This document shows positions 1-6,115 of a DNA stretch of 11,927 nucleotides, piece after piece. Source of the stretch: JBBRMQ01 sp038230775. GTDB lineage: Bacteria > Acidobacteriota > Thermoanaerobaculia > Gp7-AA8. The notes under the pieces were generated by a model that did no database searches, was not told the DNA's origin, and worked only from the letters and a program-made list of their open reading frames with translations. The position numbers were made by a program, and so were the translations under genes. The stretch's first letter is position 1; every line of letters starts with the position of its first letter. The stretch is taken from contig JBBRMQ010000128.1 in NCBI GenBank assembly GCA_038230775.1, forward strand, positions 1 through 11,927, written 5' to 3'.

Positions 1-28
1 GGCGCCTAGTTCTCCTGCCGCGCAAAAT

Positions 29-60
29 GTCATCCCGGGCGTAGCGAGGGACCGGTGTGG
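29..60 (+). repeat. Dispersed repeat, family A, copy 1
   Basis: This 32-base stretch runs from GTCATCCCGGGCG to CCGGTGTGG. It reappears in inverted orientation at 7832-7863 with two mismatches that I can count by eye. Weaker similarity seems to continue to about position 90. The motif GTCATCCCGAGCGTAGCGAGGGA is, from memory, a common intergenic repeat in some GC-rich bacterial genomes. It carries no reading frame of its own and its function is unknown. Confidence 0.7.
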
Positions 61-96
61 TTTGGGCGGCACGATCAACCCGCTTCGCCACCCGCT

Positions 97-120
97 CCCG
101 AAACGTTTCGGGCGTAGAAT
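97..120 (+). promoter_or_regulatory. Perfect 16-bp palindrome next to a -10-like box, upstream of the sigma gene
   Basis: CCCGAAACGTTTCGGG at 97-112 is a perfect palindrome. Two bases later, TAGAAT at 115-120 matches the -10 consensus at five of six positions. No convincing -35 hexamer lies at the matching distance. The palindrome would sit in the spacer between -10 and -35, the usual place for a repressor operator, so regulation of the sigma operon from here is plausible. The start codon follows at 140. The palindrome is seen directly; the promoter role is inferred. Confidence 0.4.
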
Positions 121-139
121 GCACTCCTTCTAAGAACCG

Positions 140-1318
140 ATGCCTCGCAAGGTTGAACGCGACCAGGACTACGATCTTCTGAATCACTACCTTCAGGAGA
201 TCGCGCGCGTGCCGCGACTCACGCCGGAGCGCGAGAAAGAGCTCGGCCGCCGCGTCCAGGAAAACGATAAAGGCGCACTCGAAGAGCTGGTCAAAGCGAA
301 TCTGCGCTTTGTGGTCTCGTACGCGAAGCGGTACCGCAACTCGCACGTCCACTTCCTCGACCTCATCAACGAGGGCAACATCGGCCTCATTCACGCCGCA
401 AAGAAGTACGACCCCGAGAAGAACGTCAAATTCATCACCTACGCGGTGTGGTGGATCCGTCAGGCGATCCTGCATGCGCTCTCCGAGCAGGGTGGCGCGT
501 TCCGACTGCCGCCGAAGCGCGCGAACCTCATGTATCGCCTGGAGAGGGCCATCAGCGCTGCCATCACCAGCGGCGATCACATTCCGACCGCCGAGGAGCT
601 GGCGAAAGAGCTGGGCGTCACCGTCAAGGAAGTGCAGACGCTCATGCACGCCAACACGGACAACTTCTCGCTCAATGCGGAGCTCGACGACGAGTCGCAC
701 ACCGAGCTGGCCGACGTCATCGAGCAGACCAGCGTCCCGTCCGCCGAGCATCAAATGCAGGAGCAATCGCGCCGCGACGAGCTGCTCGCGCACATGTCGG
801 AGCTGTCACCGAAGGAGCGTCTCGTTCTCACGCTGCGGCACGGAGTCACCGACAACTTCCCGAAGAAGATCACCGAGCTCGCGGAGTTCCTCAACCGCAC
901 GCCGGAGAACATCGCCGAGGTACTCCTTGCCGCGACGAACAAGGTGTGCGACACGCTTTCGATCACGGAGGGCGAGCTCGCGCAGTTGCTGCTTTACACG
1001 AACCCGAACTCGAAAGCGTGGTGGCACCTCTGGTACGAGCTCGGCGACCTCGGCGCCGGTATGACGCCGCAGATCGAGACCGAGCGTTTGCCGCTGCTCG
1101 ATTCGTTGAAACAGCACGGTAAGGTGCAGAGCACGATCGATAGCCTGAGTCTGGAAGAAAAGACGATCCTGAAACTGCGCTACGGCGTTCTTCAGGACGA
1201 CGAGCTCACTCTCCGCGACATCGGTGAGATCCTCGGCCTTTCTCGTGAGCGCGTACGGCAGATCGAGTCGCGGGCCGAAGCGAAGTGCCGGCGAAGCGTG
1301 CGGCGGGCGGATCGCTGA
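140..1318 (+). CDS. Sigma-70 family RNA polymerase sigma factor with two tandem region-4 modules
   Basis: This protein directs RNA polymerase core to promoters. The 392 aa read in order as follows. Region 1.2 is at about 12-42 (YLQEIARVPRLTPEREKELG). Region 2 is at 46-115 and includes DLINEGNIGLIHAAKKYDP and the -10-reading, promoter-melting YAVWWIRQAI. Region 3 is at about 122-205. A first region-4-like stretch is at about 213-269 (LSPKERLVLTLRHGV). A 60-residue linker follows, then a canonical region 4 at 333-390 with LSLEEKTILKLRYGV and the helix-turn-helix LSRERVRQIESRA. Region 1.1 and the long non-conserved insert of housekeeping RpoD are absent, which suggests an alternative RpoD/RpoS-like factor. 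In the first region 4 the recognition helix is replaced by RTPENIAEVLL, so it probably does not read a -35 element normally. The ATG at 140 has only a weak purine-rich stretch upstream. The gene heads a plus-strand run, and its stop overlaps the next start. Family assignment is firm; the double region 4 is my reading of the sequence. Confidence 0.93.
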   Translation: MPRKVERDQDYDLLNHYLQEIARVPRLTPEREKELGRRVQENDKGALEELVKANLRFVVSYAKRYRNSHVHFLDLINEGNIGLIHAAKKYDPEKNVKFITYAVWWIRQAILHALSEQGGAFRLPPKRANLMYRLERAISAAITSGDHIPTAEELAKELGVTVKEVQTLMHANTDNFSLNAELDDESHTELADVIEQTSVPSAEHQMQEQSRRDELLAHMSELSPKERLVLTLRHGVTDNFPKKITELAEFLNRTPENIAEVLLAATNKVCDTLSITEGELAQLLLYTNPNSKAWWHLWYELGDLGAGMTPQIETERLPLLDSLKQHGKVQSTIDSLSLEEKTILKLRYGVLQDDELTLRDIGEILGLSRERVRQIESRAEAKCRRSVRRADR

Positions 1319-1578
1319 TGGCCGAACCGGCATCCGCACCGATGGGTCGAATTGACGCCATCGACATCGGCTCGAAGAAGCTCACCATCCAGACCGAGTT
1401 CTTCTCGAAGCCCGCGTGGAAGATCGAGACCAAGGTCTATCTCGCCGGAACGCTCAAGAAGATCTACACCGACGATCTCTCCGCGGTGCCGGAGGCGGAG
1501 CTGCAGCGGCGCATCGACACATTTCACGAAGCCAAGATGGACGAGATTGTCGCCGGACTTCGGAAAAAGCAGCAGTGA
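1318..1578 (+). CDS. Small protein of unknown function, translationally coupled to the sigma factor
   Basis: I do not recognise a family for this 86-aa protein. The ATG at 1318 shares its A with the sigma factor's TGA (TGATG), a typical arrangement for translational coupling. An in-frame GTG at 1285 would add 11 residues inside the sigma gene and is less likely. The middle of the protein looks like a beta-strand-rich fold (GSKKLTIQTEFF, then WKIETKVYLAGTLKKIYTDD). The C-terminal half is a charged helix (EAELQRRIDTFHEAKMDEIVAGLRKKQQ). There is no signal peptide, membrane segment, cysteine pair or obvious DNA-binding motif, so it is probably cytosolic. Its tight coupling to the sigma gene makes a role in the same process possible, but that rests on context only. 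The well-formed composition and the junction argue that it is a real gene. Confidence 0.75.
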   Translation: MAEPASAPMGRIDAIDIGSKKLTIQTEFFSKPAWKIETKVYLAGTLKKIYTDDLSAVPEAELQRRIDTFHEAKMDEIVAGLRKKQQ

Positions 1579-1586
1579 GGACGGAG

Positions 1587-1685
1587 TGAGGACTGAGGAC
1601 TGTGGACTGAGGACTGAGAACGTGGAGAGGGTCTTCGCGCCCCTCAGTCCTCAGTCCTCAGTCCTCAGTCCTGAGCCCTGAGTCC
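1587..1685. repeat. Heptamer-based inverted repeat (TGAGGAC / GTCCTCA), long hairpin
   Basis: The left arm is built of tandem TGAGGAC heptamers starting at 1587, 1594, 1601 (variant TGTGGAC) and 1608; one more unit overlaps the preceding stop codon at 1576. The right arm is built of GTCCTCA units at 1647, 1654 and 1661, then degenerate units GTCCTGA (1668) and GCCCTGA (1675). Arms 1589-1618 and 1643-1672 pair over 30 positions with a single mismatch (T at 1603) around a 24-base loop. No T-run follows, so it is not a classical intrinsic terminator. The right arm ends at 1685, directly against the ATG of the next gene. Confidence 0.9.
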
Positions 1686-2063
1686 ATGAGGCTCGAGCGT
1701 CTCACCGAAGACGAAGAAGACAACTGGCGCGGCGAGTTCGCGCAGCTCAACTGGATCTTCGGGCGGCTGGCACTCAGCGTGACGCTGCCGGAGTTCGCCG
1801 GTGGTGTTCCCGCGTTGCGCGAGATGCACTTCGGCTACTACCTCCAGCCGCTGCATCTCAACGCCGACGATCGCGAAGACCTGCCGCGTAAGCTGCTGTT
1901 CGTGCTCGCGCGCCGCAAGCCTCCGCTGGATTTTCTCGAGCTCAGCGGCGCTGGCATCCGGATTCCGCACGCGTTCCCGCAAGGCTTCACGCTCGGAAGC
2001 GTGCTGCGCATCGCGCTTCAGGAGCTGCAGCGAATTCCGTTGAAGGATGAGCCGTTAGAATGA
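1686..2063 (+). CDS. Conserved-looking hypothetical protein, 125 aa
   Basis: I do not recognise a family. The protein is soluble-looking, with an acidic N-terminus (RLTEDEEDNWRGEF), a hydrophobic aromatic middle (QLNWIFGRLALSVTLPEF, HFGYYLQPLHL) and a C-terminal helix (LGSVLRIALQELQRIP). There is no signal peptide, membrane helix or metal motif. The ATG at 1686 is the first usable start in this frame. It has no Shine-Dalgarno sequence, because the bases before it are the right arm of the heptamer hairpin; the mRNA may therefore be poorly translated or led by an unusual mechanism. The stop TGA at 2061 lies six bases before the first ABC gene, which suggests co-transcription with the exporter. 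Function unknown. Confidence 0.7.
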   Translation: MRLERLTEDEEDNWRGEFAQLNWIFGRLALSVTLPEFAGGVPALREMHFGYYLQPLHLNADDREDLPRKLLFVLARRKPPLDFLELSGAGIRIPHAFPQGFTLGSVLRIALQELQRIPLKDEPLE

Positions 2064-2069
2064 GCGTCC

Positions 2070-3809
2070 ATGACGCCGGTGCAACGTCTGCTCACGTATT
2101 TCGCGCGTCACAGAACATCGCTCTCCCTCGGATTTCTGTGTGTGATCGGCTCGGCGATCTTCTCGCTGGCGAAGCCGATGATCGTCGGCAACGCCGTGAA
2201 CTCGCTCTCCACCGCGTTCGATCGCACGGCGCTCATCCGCTATAGCCTGCTCCTCATCGGCGCTGCTGCGATGGAGGGGCTGTTCCTCTACCTGCAACGG
2301 TCGATCATCATCGGCGCGTCGCGACGGATCGAGTTCGACATGCGCAACGATTTCTATGCGCATCTTCAGTCGCTGCCGGTCCGCTACTACCAGGAGCAGC
2401 GCACGGGCGATCTCATGTCGCGGGCGACGAACGACCTCTCGTCGGTGCGCATGCTGATGGGCCCGGCTGTCATGCATAGCCTCTCATCGCTGCTGGTGGT
2501 GACGGGCGCGTTCGTGATGATGCTGCGGATCAACAAGGAGATGGCGCTCATCTCCCTGATCTCGGTGCCGATCGTCGCAGGCCTGGTGAAGTACTTCGGG
2601 CAGAAGATCCATGTGAAGTTCAAGACGGTGCAGGACTACTTCGGCGACATCTCGGCCCGCGTGCAGGAGAACCTCGCTGGTGTCCGAGTCGTGCGCGCGT
2701 TCGGGCAGGAAGCGAACGAGGCCGGCACCTTCAAGCGGATGAACCGCGACTACGTGGAGCTCAATCGAAGCCTGATCCGCCTGACGGCGACGTTCTATCC
2801 GATGCTGCACGGCATCATCGGCGTCATGTTCGCGATCGTCTTCTTCCTCGGCAGCCGGAAGATGATTGCCGGGCAGATGACGATCGGTGCCTTCGTCGCC
2901 TTCCAGTTCTACCTCGGCCGCATGATCTGGCCTTTGATCGCGCTGGGCTGGGTGATCAATCTGTTCCAGCGCGGCATGGCGTCGATGGTGCGGTTGCACG
3001 AAGTGTGGGTCGTGCCGCCCGATGTGGCGACTGGATCCGGCGAGCGCGTCGTGGGCCCGCCGCGGGGCGATCTCGAGATCCGCGGCCTGACGTTCAGCTA
3101 CGGGACACACGCGGTGCTTCGCGACGTCAACCTGCAGGTCCGGCACGGTGAGACGGTCGGCATCCTGGGAAGAACGGGCAGCGGTAAATCGACGCTGCTT
3201 GCACTCGTCACGCGGACATTCGAGCCGCCGGCGCAGACGATCTTCATCGACGGCCGCGCGGTGGAAACGATTCAACTCCGGCAATTGCGCGAATGGATCG
3301 GGATGGTCCCGCAGGAGACGTTCCTCTTTTCGGAGTCGATCGCGGAGAACATCCGCTTCGGACGCCAGGAGGCGGCGGCCGAGGAGTTGCGGGAGTCCGC
3401 GGAGCTGGCGGGGTTGTCGGGTGACGTCGCGACCTTCACGCAAGGTCTGGAGACGCTGATCGGTGAGCGCGGCATCACGCTGTCGGGAGGGCAGAAACAG
3501 CGCACGGCGATCGCGCGGGCGCTCGTTCGCGATCCGATCATTCTGATCCTCGATGACTCGCTGAGCGCAGTCGATACTGCGACCGAGGAGCGGATCCTGC
3601 GTGCGCTGCGGGAGATCCGGAAGGGCCGAACGGTCCTCATCGTCTCGCACCGCGTCTCCTCGGTGAAGGACGCCGACTCCATCATCGTGCTCGAGGAAGG
3701 GCGCATCGTGGAGCGCGGCAATCACGACGTGCTGCTCGCTCAGGACGGCTACTACGCGGATTTGTACCGGCGCCAGACGCTGGAAGAGGAATTGTCGGAG
3801 ATTGCCTGA
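2070..3809 (+). CDS. ABC exporter half-transporter with degenerate catalytic site (BmrC/YheI-like)
   Basis: This is one subunit of an inner-membrane ATP-driven exporter. Of its 579 aa, residues 1-320 form a type IV ABC transmembrane domain with about six hydrophobic segments, and the rest a nucleotide-binding domain. Walker A is GRTGSGKST at 367-375 (Lys373), the Q-loop Gln is at 415, the signature LSGGQ at 471-475, Walker B ILILDDS ends in Asp495-Asp496, and the H-loop His is at 527. Asp496 replaces the catalytic Glu, as in the degenerate member of heterodimeric exporters such as BmrC/BmrD, LmrC/LmrD and TM287/288. The intact LSGGQ would complete the active site carried by the partner encoded at 3891-5750. 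The usual job of the family is drug, lipid or peptide export; the substrate cannot be told from sequence. The ATG at 2070 lies six bases after the upstream stop, with no strong ribosome binding site. Confidence 0.93.
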   Translation: MTPVQRLLTYFARHRTSLSLGFLCVIGSAIFSLAKPMIVGNAVNSLSTAFDRTALIRYSLLLIGAAAMEGLFLYLQRSIIIGASRRIEFDMRNDFYAHLQSLPVRYYQEQRTGDLMSRATNDLSSVRMLMGPAVMHSLSSLLVVTGAFVMMLRINKEMALISLISVPIVAGLVKYFGQKIHVKFKTVQDYFGDISARVQENLAGVRVVRAFGQEANEAGTFKRMNRDYVELNRSLIRLTATFYPMLHGIIGVMFAIVFFLGSRKMIAGQMTIGAFVAFQFYLGRMIWPLIALGWVINLFQRGMASMVRLHEVWVVPPDVATGSGERVVGPPRGDLEIRGLTFSYGTHAVLRDVNLQVRHGETVGILGRTGSGKSTLLALVTRTFEPPAQTIFIDGRAVETIQLRQLREWIGMVPQETFLFSESIAENIRFGRQEAAAEELRESAELAGLSGDVATFTQGLETLIGERGITLSGGQKQRTAIARALVRDPIILILDDSLSAVDTATEERILRALREIRKGRTVLIVSHRVSSVKDADSIIVLEEGRIVERGNHDVLLAQDGYYADLYRRQTLEEELSEIA

Positions 3810-3820
3810 TGGAGCGGATT

Positions 3821-3877
3821 CTGTGTAGGGCCGGCTTCAGCCGGCCTAATGACCGGCTGAAGCCGGTCCACACACAG
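3821..3877. repeat. REP-like palindrome, family B, copy 1
   Basis: This is an imperfect palindrome with arms 3821-3846 and 3851-3877 around the loop TAAT. The core is CCGGCTTCAGCCGG against CCGGCTGAAGCCGG. It occupies most of the 81 bases between the two ABC genes. Its right arm (3851-3873) matches 6080-6102 at 21 of 23 positions. In RNA it would make a very stable hairpin that could attenuate transcription or stabilise the 3' end of the upstream message. Confidence 0.88.
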
Positions 3878-3890
3878 AAGCAATTGAACG

Positions 3891-5750
3891 ATGGCTGAGA
3901 TCGAGAAACACGAGGACGAAGGAGCGAAGGCGTTCGATCCGCATCTTGCGCGGCGGCTGTTTCGCTATCTGCGGCCGTACCGCGTTCGTGCGACGGCGTC
4001 GGTAGGTCTCGTCATCCTGTCGTCCGTGCTGGAGATCGCGGGACCGGCGATCGTGGCGATCGCCATCGATCTCTACGTGAAGCCGATGCACGGCGCGAGC
4101 GCGGTCGGCATCAGCCAGAGGATCGGAACGTGGTTGAACGGTCACCGCTGGAGCGTGCCGCCGCTGACCGGCATCAACATCGCGGCCAGTCTGTACGTCG
4201 CGATTCTCATCGCCGGGTTCGCGGTGCTCTACACGCAGATGGTGCTGATGAATCTGATGGGTCAGTACATCATGTACGACCTTCGCAAGCAGATCTTCGG
4301 ACACCTGCAGCAGCTCGACGTGCAGTTCTTCGATCGGAATCCGGTCGGCCGGCTGATGACGCGGGTGACCACCGACGTCGACGCGCTCAACGACCTCTTC
4401 ACCGCAGGCTTCGTTGCGATCTTCGGCGACGTCTTCGTGCTCGCCGGCATCATCGCAGTGCTGTTCTGGATGAACTGGCGCCTCGCGCTGGTGCTGTTCT
4501 CCATCACCCCGCTGATCATCCTGGTGTCGATCTGGTTCCGGAAGGGCGCGCGAATCACGTACCGGAAAGTGCGGGCCCGCATCGCCGCCATCAACGCCTT
4601 CCTGCAGGAACACATCTCCGGCATGTCGACGGTGCAGCTCTTCAACCGCGAGGCGCAGGAGGCGGCGAAGTTCGACGACCTCAACGCGCGCCACCGCGAC
4701 GCGAACATCGAGTCCATCTACTACTACGCGATTTTCTATCCGGTCATCGAGCTGATTCAGACGATCGGCATCGCGCTCATCGTCTGGTACGGCGGCGGCC
4801 AGGTTCTTCGCAACACGCTTTCGCTCGGCGCGCTGATCGCGTTCTTCACGTACGCCCAGCGTTTCTACGAGCCGATCTCCGATCTGTCGGAGAAGTACAA
4901 CATCCTCCAGGCGGCGATGGCGGCCAGCGAGCGCATTTTCCGGCTGCTCGATACGCCAGTGCACATCGAGAATGAAGGAACCCTGGCGATCGAACACTTC
5001 CAGTCGATCGAGTTTCGTGACGTCTGGTTCGCGTACAACAACGAGGACTGGGTGCTCAAGGATGTTTCGTTCCGCGTCGAGCGCGGCGATCGCGTCGCGC
5101 TCGTGGGCCATACCGGCGCCGGGAAGACGACGATCACTGCTCTGCTGCTGCGATTCTACGAGCCGCAGCGCGGCGAGATCCTCATCAACAACGTGGACTT
5201 CAGAAAGTACTCGCTGGCCTCGTTGCGATCGCTCTTCGCGATTGTTCAGCAGGACTTCTTTCTCTTTACCGGCAACGTCGAGCAGAACATCTCGCTCGGC
5301 GATCCGCGCATCGCACCGGAGGCCGTTCGCGAAGCGGCGAGGCGAGTGCAGGCCAGCCGGTTCATCGATCGCCTTCCGGAGCAGTACGCGGCCGAGGTGC
5401 GGGAGCGCGGCGCGGGATTTTCGGTGGGGGAGAAGCAGCTCCTGTCATTCGCGCGGGCGCTGGCGTTCAATCCGCCGGTTCTCATCCTGGATGAGGCCAC
5501 GTCCTCGATCGACACCGAGACCGAGCGGCTGATCCAGCAGGCCATCCATACGCTGATGACCGGCCGGACGTCGATCGTCATCGCGCACCGGCTGTCCACC
5601 ATCCGGGAGGCCGACTCCATCCTGGTTTTCCACCACGGTGAGATCCGCGAGCGCGGGACGCACGAGGAGCTGATGCGCGCTAGCGGTTTGTATCGAAAGC
5701 TTTACGAGATCCAGTACCGCGAGACAGCCCTTACGGCTGAGCGTATTTGA
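3891..5750 (+). CDS. ABC exporter half-transporter with intact catalytic site (BmrD/YheH-like)
   Basis: This is the second, catalytically competent half of the heterodimeric exporter. Of its 619 aa, about 20-350 is the transmembrane domain, with strongly hydrophobic segments such as VGLVILSSVLEIAGPAIVAI and VFVLAGIIAVLFWMNW, and residues 370 onward the ATPase. Walker A is GHTGAGKT at 406-413 (Lys412), the Q-loop Gln is at 454, and Walker B LILDEATSS carries the catalytic Glu535. The H-loop His is at 566. The signature is degenerate, FSVGE at 510-514 instead of LSGGQ, the pattern expected of the BmrD/LmrD side of the pair. The first subunit's degenerate site should pair with this poor signature, and this Walker site with the other's LSGGQ, giving one active and one inactive ATP site. 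The start at 3891 follows the family B palindrome; GAAG upstream is a weak ribosome binding site. Substrate unknown. Confidence 0.93.
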   Translation: MAEIEKHEDEGAKAFDPHLARRLFRYLRPYRVRATASVGLVILSSVLEIAGPAIVAIAIDLYVKPMHGASAVGISQRIGTWLNGHRWSVPPLTGINIAASLYVAILIAGFAVLYTQMVLMNLMGQYIMYDLRKQIFGHLQQLDVQFFDRNPVGRLMTRVTTDVDALNDLFTAGFVAIFGDVFVLAGIIAVLFWMNWRLALVLFSITPLIILVSIWFRKGARITYRKVRARIAAINAFLQEHISGMSTVQLFNREAQEAAKFDDLNARHRDANIESIYYYAIFYPVIELIQTIGIALIVWYGGGQVLRNTLSLGALIAFFTYAQRFYEPISDLSEKYNILQAAMAASERIFRLLDTPVHIENEGTLAIEHFQSIEFRDVWFAYNNEDWVLKDVSFRVERGDRVALVGHTGAGKTTITALLLRFYEPQRGEILINNVDFRKYSLASLRSLFAIVQQDFFLFTGNVEQNISLGDPRIAPEAVREAARRVQASRFIDRLPEQYAAEVRERGAGFSVGEKQLLSFARALAFNPPVLILDEATSSIDTETERLIQQAIHTLMTGRTSIVIAHRLSTIREADSILVFHHGEIRERGTHEELMRASGLYRKLYEIQYRETALTAERI

Positions 5751-5798
5751 CAACACACGCAAACGGTATACCCTCTGCTTTACGTCCAAAAAGGTACC
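5747..5798 (+). promoter_or_regulatory. Promoter-like leader of the 64-aa gene with two small palindromes
   Basis: A perfect -35-type TTGACA at 5747-5752 overlaps the stop codon of the ABC gene. TATACC at 5767-5772 resembles a -10, but the 14-base spacer is short. The palindromes GGTATACC (5765-5772) and GGTACC (5793-5798) are each followed by CTC and lie 27 bases apart centre to centre, which could mark a paired protein site. I see no alternative -10 with a 17-base spacer. Composition here is lower in GC than in the flanking genes. The elements are seen; their role is inferred. Confidence 0.35.
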
Positions 5799-5828
5799 CT
5801 CAGGATTTGGGTGTGAGAGGAGGGGAAC

Positions 5829-6023
5829 ATGACCGTACGGTTTTTCCCCGGCAGTAAGAAGCAGAAAACGAGCTTAATTCAAGGTTTCTTGAGTAAGTAT
5901 CGTGTGGCGCACGAGTTAGCGCGCCCCGAAGAGTTCAACACGAAGACGATCCACCTCGGTGTCGATCCTGCCGTTGAAGTCGATGGGCGCCTGTTCGTCG
6001 ACCCCCATGTTGACGCGCTGTAG
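5829..6023 (+). CDS. Small protein of unknown function, 64 aa, strong ribosome binding site
   Basis: I do not recognise this protein. AGGAGG at 5818-5823 lies five bases before the ATG at 5829 and is the only near-perfect Shine-Dalgarno sequence in the window, which is the main argument for a real gene. The N-terminus is basic (RFFPGSKKQKTSLIQGFLSKYRV). The C-terminal half is acidic and strand-like (TIHLGVDPAVEVDGRLFVDPHVDAL). There is no signal peptide, membrane segment or cysteine. Its codons are less GC-rich than those of the neighbouring genes (for example TTAATTCAAGG and TTGAGTAAG), which could mean acquired DNA or simply a highly expressed small gene. It stands alone between the exporter and a convergent gene, with its own promoter-like leader and a palindrome downstream that could end transcription. 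Product plausible, function unknown. Confidence 0.6.
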   Translation: MTVRFFPGSKKQKTSLIQGFLSKYRVAHELARPEEFNTKTIHLGVDPAVEVDGRLFVDPHVDAL

Positions 6024-6050
6024 AAAATCTTCCACGTCGACTAGGTGATT

Positions 6051-6102
6051 GCGTGTGTGGGCCGGCCTCAACCGGCCTTGACCAGCTGAAGCCGGTCCAC
6101 GC
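6051..6102. repeat. REP-like palindrome, family B, copy 2
   Basis: The left arm is 6051-6077 (GCGTGTGTGGGCCGGC then CTCAACCGGCC) and the right arm 6080-6102 (GACCAGCTGAAGCCGG then TCCACGC), pairing imperfectly. It is the same element as at 3821-3877. It lies between two convergent genes (64-aa gene and PHA-system gene), where such a hairpin could act as a terminator in both directions. Confidence 0.85.
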
Positions 6103-6115
6103 ATCAGCACCCACT

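Noticed and set aside
1576..1685. Possible CRISPR-like array
   Set aside because: Units are contiguous heptamers with no unique spacers, and the two halves are inverted relative to each other; it is a hairpin microsatellite.
2484..3725. Long minus-strand open frame (413 aa) opposite the first ABC gene
   Set aside because: Same shadow composition and no recognisable domain; the plus-strand ABC protein is certain.
3846..5111. Long minus-strand open frame (421 aa) opposite the second ABC gene
   Set aside because: It is a low-complexity Arg/Asp/His/Glu-rich shadow produced by the codon bias of a GC-rich gene; the plus strand carries all ABC motifs.
5747..5775. Canonical sigma-70 promoter with a 17-base spacer
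   Set aside because: At 17 bases from TTGACA the hexamer is ACCCTC, which is not a -10; only a short-spaced TATACC exists, so I kept the call weak.
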